5,376 nucleotides of DNA, taken from positions 1 to 5,376 of the forward strand of contig JAMDDL010000056.1 in the NCBI GenBank assembly GCA_023488645.1. Direction: 5' to 3'. Position 1 is the stretch's first letter, and each line of letters starts with the position of its first letter. The translations under genes were made by a program, and so were the position numbers. Below the pieces are notes generated by a model. The model worked only from the letters and a program-made list of their open reading frames with translations, was not told the DNA's origin and made no database searches. Positions 1 through 5,291 of the stretch are shown one piece after another. Source of the DNA: Actinomycetota bacterium (GTDB lineage Bacteria; Actinomycetota; Humimicrobiia; Humimicrobiales; Humimicrobiaceae).

Positions 1-556
1 TGCTTCCTGATTTTACATCAACAACTTCTGCACCAAGAAGCTTCATTCTTTCAACATTGGGATGCTGTCTTTCAATATCAACACTGCCCATAAATATTTT
101 ACATTTCATATCAAACAATGCAGCAACCGCAGCAGTTGATACTCCATGCTGACCTGCTCCTGTTTCTGCAATGATTTTCTGTTTGTTCATTTTTTTTGCA
201 AGCAAAACCTGTCCAAGTGTATTATTTATCTTGTGAGCTCCAAGATGACAGAGATCTTCTCTTTTTAAATAAATTTTAGCTCCTTTAAGGTAGCCGGTCA
301 GTCTTTTTGCAAAATAAAGCGGTGTTGGCCTTCCCGCATAATTTTTTAAATAATACTCAAGCTCTGCGTGAAACTGTTTATCTCTTTTTACTGATTTATA
401 TTTTTTCTCCAGTTCATTTAAAGCATCAATTAATATTTCCGGTACAAATCTTCCGCCATAATCTCCGAAATAACCTTTCAGAAATTTTGTTTTTTTATTT
501 TCTTTTTTAGCCCCGATGATTTTATTTATTACAGCCCTATCATTTTTAACATCCAT
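1..556 (-). CDS. trpB: Tryptophan synthase beta chain, N-terminal part (cut by window edge)
   Basis: TrpB is the PLP-dependent beta subunit that condenses indole with serine to give tryptophan, normally as an alpha2-beta2 complex with TrpA in the cytoplasm. I translated 185 codons down to the left edge without meeting a stop; about 400 residues are usual, so less than half is present. Family landmarks are YFGDYGGRFVPE (29-40), GRPTPLY, KREDLCHLGAHKINN with PLP lysine K109 (K87 in Salmonella), and AETGAGQHG with catalytic glutamate E131 (E109 in Salmonella). The chosen ATG is the only in-frame ATG before the conserved block. It is preceded by AGGGA (561-565, 4-nt spacer) and AGGAG (570-574, 13-nt spacer). 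The first ~25 residues are a Lys/Asn-rich extension not needed by the family. The gene is last of the visible operon, 96 nt after trpF; trpA probably follows outside the window. The assignment is very secure. Confidence 0.97.
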   Translation of the reverse strand, partial: MDVKNDRAVINKIIGAKKENKKTKFLKGYFGDYGGRFVPEILIDALNELEKKYKSVKRDKQFHAELEYYLKNYAGRPTPLYFAKRLTGYLKGAKIYLKREDLCHLGAHKINNTLGQVLLAKKMNKQKIIAETGAGQHGVSTAAVAALFDMKCKIFMGSVDIERQHPNVERMKLLGAEVVDVKSGS

Positions 557-652
557 AATTTCCCTGCTTCTCCTAATTTTTTATTAACCCTATATTAATA
601 ACTTATATATCAAATAAAAATTAAATATTTAAAACCATAAACAGCGATCAAA

Positions 653-1429
653 TCACCTGGATTTAGCATTTTTAATAAAAATGCTTACTTTTTCGATATC
701 TTTTTTACCTGGTATAATTTCCAGTCTGGAAGAAGCATCAACCCCAAATGGCTTAACAGTTTTTATTGCTTCTGCTACATTTTCCGGGCATAAACCACCG
801 GAAAGTATGATCGGAAAATATCTGCCAAGATCTTTTACTGCACTCCAGTTAAAAGTTTCACCGGTTCCTCCATACATATTATCCCTGCATTTATCCAGTA
901 AAAAATAATCAGCTAAAGTACCGATTTCTGAAATTTTTTGAAATACTTCTTCATTTACAGTTTTAATATTGTCATTTACCCTTATTGTTTTGATTGATTT
1001 AACTTTTTTAATTTCATTTACCAGGTTATTTTCTTTACTAAAAGAATTGCTTTTGCTACTAAGTGACATTATTTCTTTTTCCAGTTTTTTCTTAAATTTA
1101 CTTAAATAATTTTTATCCTCATCTCCCGAAAATTGAACAAAGTCAAGATCAAGCGAGATAACCTTTTTAACTACAATGTCAATATCCTCATTTACAAATA
1201 CACCAACAAATAATGGTATTTTTTCCTTATCAGCAAAATCAGCATGTGATTTGTTAAAACTTGTTTCATACTTGTTTTTTAAAAAATCAATTATTTTTTT
1301 TGCTTCCAGGTAATCTACTTTTCGCAAACTGACAGATGAAAAAATAAATCCAATTGCATCAATGTTTAAACTGGCAATCCTGTCAGCATCTTCAATATTT
1401 GTTATACCGCATATTTTAACCCAAACCAT
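653..1429 (-). CDS. trpF: Phosphoribosylanthranilate isomerase, unusually long
   Basis: TrpF catalyses the Amadori rearrangement of N-(5-phosphoribosyl)anthranilate to CdRP, the substrate of TrpC. It is a soluble (beta/alpha)8 barrel. The sequence shows VKICGIT at the N-terminus with the expected general base C7, S-x-R at 34-36, GVFVN (76-80), VQFSGDE (98-104), the general acid D179 in FLLD, YGGTGETFNW (186-195), ILSGGLCPENV (208-218) and a C-terminal PGKKD (240-244). At 258 residues it is about 50 longer than the usual 200-210. Against Thermotoga TrpF (from memory) the extra length falls at about 53-70 and 113-143, both Lys/Ser-rich. The normally conserved His of VQLHG is S101, and the Gly of SSG[VI]E is R235. 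The reading frame is intact. The start ATG has GGUG 5 nt upstream (1435-1438) and an AAGG further up; a two-codon ATG-GTG-TAA sits at 1432-1440. The function is probably retained, but the substitutions make full activity less certain. Confidence 0.95.
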   Translation of the reverse strand: MVWVKICGITNIEDADRIASLNIDAIGFIFSSVSLRKVDYLEAKKIIDFLKNKYETSFNKSHADFADKEKIPLFVGVFVNEDIDIVVKKVISLDLDFVQFSGDEDKNYLSKFKKKLEKEIMSLSSKSNSFSKENNLVNEIKKVKSIKTIRVNDNIKTVNEEVFQKISEIGTLADYFLLDKCRDNMYGGTGETFNWSAVKDLGRYFPIILSGGLCPENVAEAIKTVKPFGVDASSRLEIIPGKKDIEKVSIFIKNAKSR

Positions 1430-1459
1430 TTTTACACCATTTTAACCTTAATATTTTTA

Positions 1460-1484
1460 CTTAAATTTGTCTCAAATTTTTAAG
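1460..1484 (-). other. Small hairpin in the trpC-trpF gap
   Basis: The 95-nt gap between trpC and trpF contains an imperfect inverted repeat. CAAATTTAAG pairs with CTTAAAAATTTG around a 3-nt AGA loop, leaving a 2-nt A bulge on one arm. It is almost all A-U, and no U run follows it on the transcribed strand, so it is not an intrinsic terminator. It could be a minor RNA processing or stability element, or chance in AT-rich DNA. Confidence 0.25.
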
Positions 1485-1524
1485 CAGGTAATTTTAAATA
1501 TCTCTTAAAAAATCTTTAAAAAAA

Positions 1525-2346
1525 TTAAATTAAATTTTCATTTCTTAAACCTGTTTCAAAATCATTCAAAGTTTTTTCAAGACTGATGCTTTTCATAAAA
1601 TAACTGCCAATTAAAAAAGTACTTATTCCTTCAAGATACATTTTTTTTATAAATCCAATATCATCTACACCGCTTTCGCATACTATTATTTTATCTTTAA
1701 TATTTTTTGTTGTATTTTTGGCATATGCAAGTATTTCAAATGTGGTGTTTAAATTTACCCGCATATTTTTAAGATTCCTGTTGTTTATCCCGATTAAACC
1801 TGCACCACAGTCAAGTGCCCTGTCAAATTCTTGCCTGCTGTGAACTTCAACCAATGCTTCAAGTCCAATTTCTTTTGCCTTTTCATATAGACTTTTTAAT
1901 TTTTTTAAGCCAAGTATTGAGCTTATAAGTAAAATACAACTGGCTCCCAGTTCAAGACTTTCATAAATCTGATTTTCATGAAAAATAAAATCCTTTCTTA
2001 AGATTGGAATATTTGAAAACTCCCTGACTTTTTTAATAAATTCCTTACTTCCCTTAAAATAAACAGGTTCGGTAATAACTGAAATTCCGCAAATAAAACT
2101 TTTATGCCTGTCATAAAGCGATGCTACCTCACCAACATTTAAATTATCATTAAATACACCTCTGGATGGAGATGCTTTTTTAATTTCAGCAATAATATTT
2201 ACTTTGTTTTTCTTAATATTGCTTATAAAATCCCGCTTATCTTTTTGCTTTTCAATATGAAGCATTGCATTATCCATTCCGTAGCTTTTATAAAGCTCTT
2301 TTATCTCATTTTTTTTAATAGTCAGTATGTTTTTTAAATAATCCAT
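1525..2346 (-). CDS. trpC: Indole-3-glycerol phosphate synthase
   Basis: TrpC closes the indole ring, converting CdRP to indole-3-glycerol phosphate with loss of CO2 and water. It is a stand-alone cytoplasmic (beta/alpha)8 barrel, and its 273 residues match the usual ~255-270 for the unfused enzyme. Visible motifs in order are IIAEIKKASPSRG (51-63, with E54 and K56), VITEPVYFKGS (90-100), LRKDFIFHENQIYE (116-129, with the catalytic lysine K118), EALVEVHS (163-170, E167), GINNRNL (186-192, N188 and R190), CESG (223-226, normally SESG) and FLIGSYFM (244-251). All expected catalytic residues are present. The start ATG fits the usual N-terminus, which begins with a Lys/Glu-rich helix. Its ribosome-binding site is weak: only AAAGUG, 4 nt upstream. 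The gene lies 35 nt after the trpD stop, the tightest gap in the operon, so translation may partly depend on ribosomes leaving trpD. Confidence 0.98.
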   Translation of the reverse strand: MDYLKNILTIKKNEIKELYKSYGMDNAMLHIEKQKDKRDFISNIKKNKVNIIAEIKKASPSRGVFNDNLNVGEVASLYDRHKSFICGISVITEPVYFKGSKEFIKKVREFSNIPILRKDFIFHENQIYESLELGASCILLISSILGLKKLKSLYEKAKEIGLEALVEVHSRQEFDRALDCGAGLIGINNRNLKNMRVNLNTTFEILAYAKNTTKNIKDKIIVCESGVDDIGFIKKMYLEGISTFLIGSYFMKSISLEKTLNDFETGLRNENLI

Positions 2347-2381
2347 GCTGCACTTTATATAATGTTTAATATCATTAAAAA

Positions 2382-3398
2382 TTAAAACTTATTTGTATAT
2401 TTTATTAACTGATTTAATTTATTTAATGCTTTCCCGCTGTCAATTGAATCTTTAGCAAGCTTTATACCATCATTTAAATTATCAGCCTTTCCGCCCGCAA
2501 CAATTGCAGCAGCAGCATTTAAAACAGATGAATCCCTTTTAGCTCCCTTGTCTTTACCTGTTAAAATATCCATTAAAATTTCTGCATTCTTCTTTGGATC
2601 TCCACCCTTTAATTGGCTGACTTCATACTTTCTAAATCCCAATTCTTCAGGATCAAGAATATATTTAGCTATCCTGCCATTATTTAATTGTGCAACCATG
2701 CTGTTTCCTGAAACCGAAAGTTCATCCAGAGTTTCAAGACCATATACGACAAATGCTCTTTTTACTCCAAGATTTTTAAGAGAATAAATCATTAAATCCA
2801 TTAACTTTTCATCATAAACACCTATAACTCTGCCGTTAGCCATTGCAGGATTGGTAATCGGACCAAGTATGTTAAAAACTGTTTTAATCCCTAAATCTTT
2901 TCTGACTTTTGCTACATTTTTCATAGCAATATGTGCTTTTGGCGCAAAAATAAATCCGATACCGATATTATCGATACAGCTTTCTACATCGCTTATTTCA
3001 ATATCAAGATTTACTCCTAGCTCTTCAAGTACATCAGCGCTGCCGCTTTTGCTTGAAACTCCCCTGTTTCCATGTTTTGCTATAATTACTCCGGCTCCTG
3101 CCGCTATGAATGCTGCGGTAGTTGAAATATTAAATGTATTTTTTTTATCTCCGCCTGTACCGCAGGTATCCACAATATCTGAAAACCTGCTTTTAACTTT
3201 TTTTGCTTTTGCAAGCATTGCCCTTGAAAAACCTGTAACCTCTTCAATGCTTAAATCTTTCATCTGCAGCGCAGTCAAAAATGATGCCAACTGGCATTCG
3301 TTTGCTTTGCCGTCCATTATGTATTCCATTACGCTGCAAGCCTCTTCCATATCCAGGTTCTCATATCTTATTATTTTTTCAATAACTTCTGTTAACAT
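2382..3398 (-). CDS. trpD: Anthranilate phosphoribosyltransferase
   Basis: TrpD joins anthranilate to PRPP, giving phosphoribosylanthranilate and pyrophosphate; it is a homodimeric, metal-dependent type III phosphoribosyltransferase. The 338 residues are the normal length for the free-standing enzyme, with no fused TrpG domain. After the small N-terminal helical domain come DTCGTGGD (77-84, PRPP diphosphate loop), NISTT (90-94), KHGNRGVSSKSGSADVLE (108-125), the R166 region contacting anthranilate, NILGPITNPA (176-185), and DE at 225-226, the acidic pair that binds Mg-PRPP. The usual G-x-DGLDE stretch reads GLETLDE here, a mild variation. The start ATG is supported by AAGGGG at 3406-3411 with a 7-nt spacer. 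It follows trpE directly by 64 nt; no amidotransferase gene lies between them. The ribosome-binding site lies in a 10-nt tandem repeat, described separately. Confidence 0.98.
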   Translation of the reverse strand: MLTEVIEKIIRYENLDMEEACSVMEYIMDGKANECQLASFLTALQMKDLSIEEVTGFSRAMLAKAKKVKSRFSDIVDTCGTGGDKKNTFNISTTAAFIAAGAGVIIAKHGNRGVSSKSGSADVLEELGVNLDIEISDVESCIDNIGIGFIFAPKAHIAMKNVAKVRKDLGIKTVFNILGPITNPAMANGRVIGVYDEKLMDLMIYSLKNLGVKRAFVVYGLETLDELSVSGNSMVAQLNNGRIAKYILDPEELGFRKYEVSQLKGGDPKKNAEILMDILTGKDKGAKRDSSVLNAAAAIVAGGKADNLNDGIKLAKDSIDSGKALNKLNQLIKYTNKF

Positions 3399-3404
3399 TT
3401 TATC

Positions 3405-3434
3405 GCCCCTTATTGTCCCTTATTGCATCTTATT
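3405..3434 (-). repeat. 10-nt tandem repeat with Shine-Dalgarno-like motifs before trpD
   Basis: Three consecutive 10-nt units read AATAAGATGC, AATAAGGGAC and AATAAGGGGC on the transcribed strand, running into the trpD ribosome-binding site. A degenerate fourth unit (3395-3404) overlaps the trpD start codon. The last unit supplies the working AAGGGG; the middle one supplies a second AAGGGA 10 nt further upstream; the first has only AAGA. This looks like slippage duplication of a ribosome-binding segment. It could provide a standby ribosome site, or be neutral. Confidence 0.6.
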
Positions 3435-3462
3435 TATGTAAATCAATATCATTTATTTTATT

Positions 3463-4977
3463 TTACTTTAATTGTTGTCCTGCATGGTTTACTGCATTAA
3501 TTGATCTGAAAAGCGCACCTGCCTTATTTATTGTTTCCTCCCATTCCTTTTCAGGACTTGAATCATAAACAATGCCTGCTCCAGCCTGAATATAAGCATT
3601 ATTACCTCGTATAACTGCAGTTCTTATTGTTATGCATGTATTTAAACTGCCGTCATAACCAAAATAACCTATAATACCACCGTAAAGATTTCTTCTGTCA
3701 GGCTCCAGCTCACTGATAATTTGCATTGCTCTAATTTTCGGAGCTCCCGATAAAGTACCTGCAGGAAAAGCACTTTTAATTGCATCAAAAATTGTTTTAT
3801 TATTATCAAGGATTCCTTCCACCCTTGAAACCATGTGAAGAACATTGGAATATTTTTCAATGTTCATATATTTTTTAACCTTTACACTGCCATATCTGCA
3901 AACTCTTCCCAGATCATTGCGGGAAAGATCTACAAGCATGTTATGCTCGGCCTTTTCTTTTTCATCATTAAGCAGATCATTAATTAAAATTCTGTCTTCT
4001 CTTGCAGTTCTCCCTCTTTTTCTTGTCCCTGCAATAGGATAAGTTGACACTTTTGTGCCGTTTATTTTCAGTAATGGTTCAGGTGAAGAACCAATAACCT
4101 TGAAATCTCCAAAATTCATGTAATACATGTACGGTGAAGGATTAATCGTCCTTAAAGCCCTGTATATGTTAAATGGTTCTGAAAATTCATTTGTAAAAAA
4201 CCTTTGAGATAAAACTACCTGAAAAATCTCACCATCAACTATATATCTTTTTGCCTGTTTAACAGCTTTTAAAAACTCATCTTTACTGAAATTTGAGTTA
4301 AAATTGATTTTACTTGTGTCATTAAAATATGCTCCTGAAAAAATCTTTTTATTAATAACACCATTTTCAATGTTTTTAAATATCATATTTTCAACTTCTT
4401 CAATTTTGCTTATCGATTTCAAATAAGCGCTTTGCGCATTTGTTTTTTTGTCGATTTTTACTGTTGAAATAATTTTCATTCTGTTGAGCATATGATCAAA
4501 TATAATAATGAGGTCTGTAAAAAACAGTATGATTTCAGGAAATGACATTTCTGATGGCGGAATTTTTATATCTTCAAAATAATGCACCAGATCATAACCT
4601 AAGTAACCCACTGCTCCACCTGTAAAATGATTTAAATTTGGATTTTTATACAGGCGGTAGTCTTTCATTATTTTTTCAAGTTCATTTAAAGGGCTTGCAG
4701 TTTTTATCTCAATTTTTTCATCTTCATTATTTTTAAAAGTTAAAACCTCATTTTCAAATTTAAAATGCGCACTGTGGCTAATCCCAATAATTGAATAACG
4801 CGAAATATTTTTTTCACCTTCGATGCTTTCAAGCAAAAACATTTCCTTATTTAAGCCGCCGGCTTTTATAAAGATGGAAGTTGGTGTTTCGGTATCTACT
4901 ACATACTCCTTATAAACAGGTATTAAATTATAATTTTCAGATTTCTCCAGATATTCTTTTTTTATAGGAAAGTACAT
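3463..4977 (-). CDS. trpE: Anthranilate synthase component I
   Basis: TrpE is the chorismate-binding subunit of anthranilate synthase, using ammonia released by a TrpG/PabA-type glutaminase. The 504 residues are the normal length, and no glutaminase domain is fused. The N-terminal domain carries LLES (48-51) with SRYSIIG (59-65), and the catalytic domain has NPSPYMYY (279-286); together these form the tryptophan feedback site known in the family. Further motifs are GSSPE (296-300), PIAGTRKRG (314-322), HNMLVDLSRNDLGRV (345-359), HMVSRVEG (381-388), FPAGTLSGAPKIRAM (404-418), YGGIIGYFGYDG (432-443) and IQAGAGIVYDSSPEKEWEE (463-481). A316 in PIAGT, where PabB proteins have Lys, supports anthranilate rather than aminodeoxychorismate synthase. 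The ATG fits the usual N-terminus and has AAGGA at 4982-4986, 4 nt upstream. It is first in the operon, with a terminator hairpin ending about 50 nt ahead of it, so it is probably controlled by attenuation. Confidence 0.98.
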   Translation of the reverse strand: MYFPIKKEYLEKSENYNLIPVYKEYVVDTETPTSIFIKAGGLNKEMFLLESIEGEKNISRYSIIGISHSAHFKFENEVLTFKNNEDEKIEIKTASPLNELEKIMKDYRLYKNPNLNHFTGGAVGYLGYDLVHYFEDIKIPPSEMSFPEIILFFTDLIIIFDHMLNRMKIISTVKIDKKTNAQSAYLKSISKIEEVENMIFKNIENGVINKKIFSGAYFNDTSKINFNSNFSKDEFLKAVKQAKRYIVDGEIFQVVLSQRFFTNEFSEPFNIYRALRTINPSPYMYYMNFGDFKVIGSSPEPLLKINGTKVSTYPIAGTRKRGRTAREDRILINDLLNDEKEKAEHNMLVDLSRNDLGRVCRYGSVKVKKYMNIEKYSNVLHMVSRVEGILDNNKTIFDAIKSAFPAGTLSGAPKIRAMQIISELEPDRRNLYGGIIGYFGYDGSLNTCITIRTAVIRGNNAYIQAGAGIVYDSSPEKEWEETINKAGALFRSINAVNHAGQQLK

Positions 4978-5026
4978 CTTATCCTTGCCTTTTTATTAAT
5001 TTTTAAAAATTCACAGTATTTTTGAT

Positions 5027-5086
5027 AAAAAAAAGAAGATTATTTCAAAAGGTTTTTTAAAGTTTAGCCTTTGAAATACTCTTCTT
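5027..5086 (-). terminator. Intrinsic terminator, probable trp attenuator
   Basis: On the transcribed strand AGAAGAGUAUUUCAAAGG (5085-5068) pairs with CCUUUUGAAAUAAUCUUCU (5052-5034), giving 17 pairs plus one G/A mismatch and one bulged U. The loop is 15 nt (5053-5067), and eight U residues follow at once (5034-5027, the first of which is also the last paired base). On the opposite strand no U run follows, so it works leftwards, towards trpE. It ends about 50 nt before the trpE ATG, the usual position of an attenuator. It could instead be the terminator of an upstream gene, if the trp promoter lay between it and trpE; I see no good promoter in that short gap. Confidence 0.85.
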
Positions 5087-5282
5087 AATCTTAAATTTAT
5101 ATTTTATTTAAATTATTTTTATTTCTGTAAAATTGAATTTTAAATATTAATAAACTAATTTTTTATTATCTTATTAACATTTAAAAGTATGCCAAGTCTT
5201 AAAATTAAATTTACAAAATCAGAATTAAAAGTAAAAGATGTAAAGTTCAAAAACTTTAAAAGAAAAAGAAAGGCTAAACTTT
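5059..5282 (-). promoter_or_regulatory. Distant 14-nt inverted repeat: possible antiterminator pairing
   Basis: AAAGTTTAGCCTTT reads leftwards at 5282-5269, and its exact complement AAAGGCTAAACTTT lies at 5072-5059, covering the top of the terminator's 5' arm and most of its loop. In one RNA these could form 14 continuous pairs and compete with the upper terminator stem. The upstream copy can also fold locally, with GCTAAA at 5291-5286 pairing to TTTAGC at 5278-5273, so the set has the 1:2, 2:3, 3:4 layout of an attenuator. The pairing would leave the lower 12-13 bp of the terminator intact, and the arms are about 200 nt apart, so the regulatory reading is inference; the complementarity is directly visible. 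Confidence 0.35.
5165..5195 (-). promoter_or_regulatory. Candidate trp operon promoter
   Basis: Reading leftwards, TTGGCA (5195-5190, one base from TTGACA) is followed after 16 nt by TAAGAT or after 19 nt by GATAAT (5170-5165, one base from TATAAT). A start near 5160 would give a leader of about 180 nt that includes the terminator but not the distant complementary segment. Spacing is imperfect, and such AT-rich DNA yields many promoter-like matches, so this is only the best candidate I could find. Confidence 0.25.
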
Positions 5283-5290
5283 TATTTTAG
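5189..5290 (+). CDS. Possible small basic peptide, 33 aa, opposite strand
   Basis: An ATG at 5189 opens 33 codons ending in TAG at 5288-5290, beginning MPSLKIKFTK. The peptide would have 11 Lys and 2 Arg against one Glu and one Asp, with no membrane segment, and ends in KAKLLF. It lies on the plus strand, against the direction of the operon. The plus strand here is purine-rich, as coding strands are in this genome, whereas over the trp genes the minus strand is the A-rich one. There is no convincing ribosome-binding site (only AAAAG just before the ATG), and a Lys-rich product is what random A-rich DNA would encode. I do not recognise it and consider it more likely chance than gene. Confidence 0.12.
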   Translation: MPSLKIKFTKSELKVKDVKFKNFKRKRKAKLLF

Positions 5291-5291
5291 C
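5258..5291 (-). terminator. Weak terminator-like hairpin with pyrimidine tail
   Basis: GCUAAA (5291-5286) pairs with UUUAGC (5278-5273) around a 7-nt loop, followed by a 15-nt run of only C and U ending at 5258. The stem is six pairs with two G-C, weak for a terminator, and the tail is interrupted by C. It overlaps the stop codon of the open stretch at 5287-5376, where a gene-end terminator would sit. It shares its 3' arm with the distant inverted repeat, so it could also act as an alternative fold of the trp leader. Confidence 0.25.

Larger units (their letters stand above)
4978..5286 (-). other. AT-rich trp leader / intergenic region
   Basis: About 310 nt lie between the trpE start and the nearest possible upstream stop codon. 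From the trpE side the region holds the trpE ribosome-binding site, a 14-bp A/T palindrome (4998-5011), an intrinsic terminator (5027-5086), a very AT-rich stretch with a promoter-like pair (5165-5195), a small AAAGTT/AACTTT hairpin (5242-5257), and a pyrimidine-rich tract with a 14-nt segment complementary to the terminator (5269-5282). I looked for a T-box consensus (UGGNACC), tandem Trp codons, a TRAP-like array of GAG/UAG triplets and a TrpR-type operator, and found none of them. Confidence 0.6.

Noticed and set aside
307..510. 67-codon plus-strand open frame opposite the start of trpB
   Set aside because: It overlaps the clearly conserved TrpB N-terminal half in antisense and has no recognisable motif or ribosome-binding site.
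2851..3441. 196-codon plus-strand open frame opposite trpD
   Set aside because: It lies wholly over trpD and its start region in antisense; its Ser/Pro/Phe-rich product is what the complement of a Lys/Ile/Gly-rich gene gives, and trpD motifs are unambiguous.
3669..3860. Out-of-frame open stretch within trpE
   Set aside because: It is an alternative frame of a highly conserved part of trpE, on the same strand.
4998..5011. 14-bp palindrome AATTTTTAAAAATT between terminator and trpE as an operator
   Set aside because: It is pure A/T in very AT-rich DNA and does not match a known repressor site; likely compositional.
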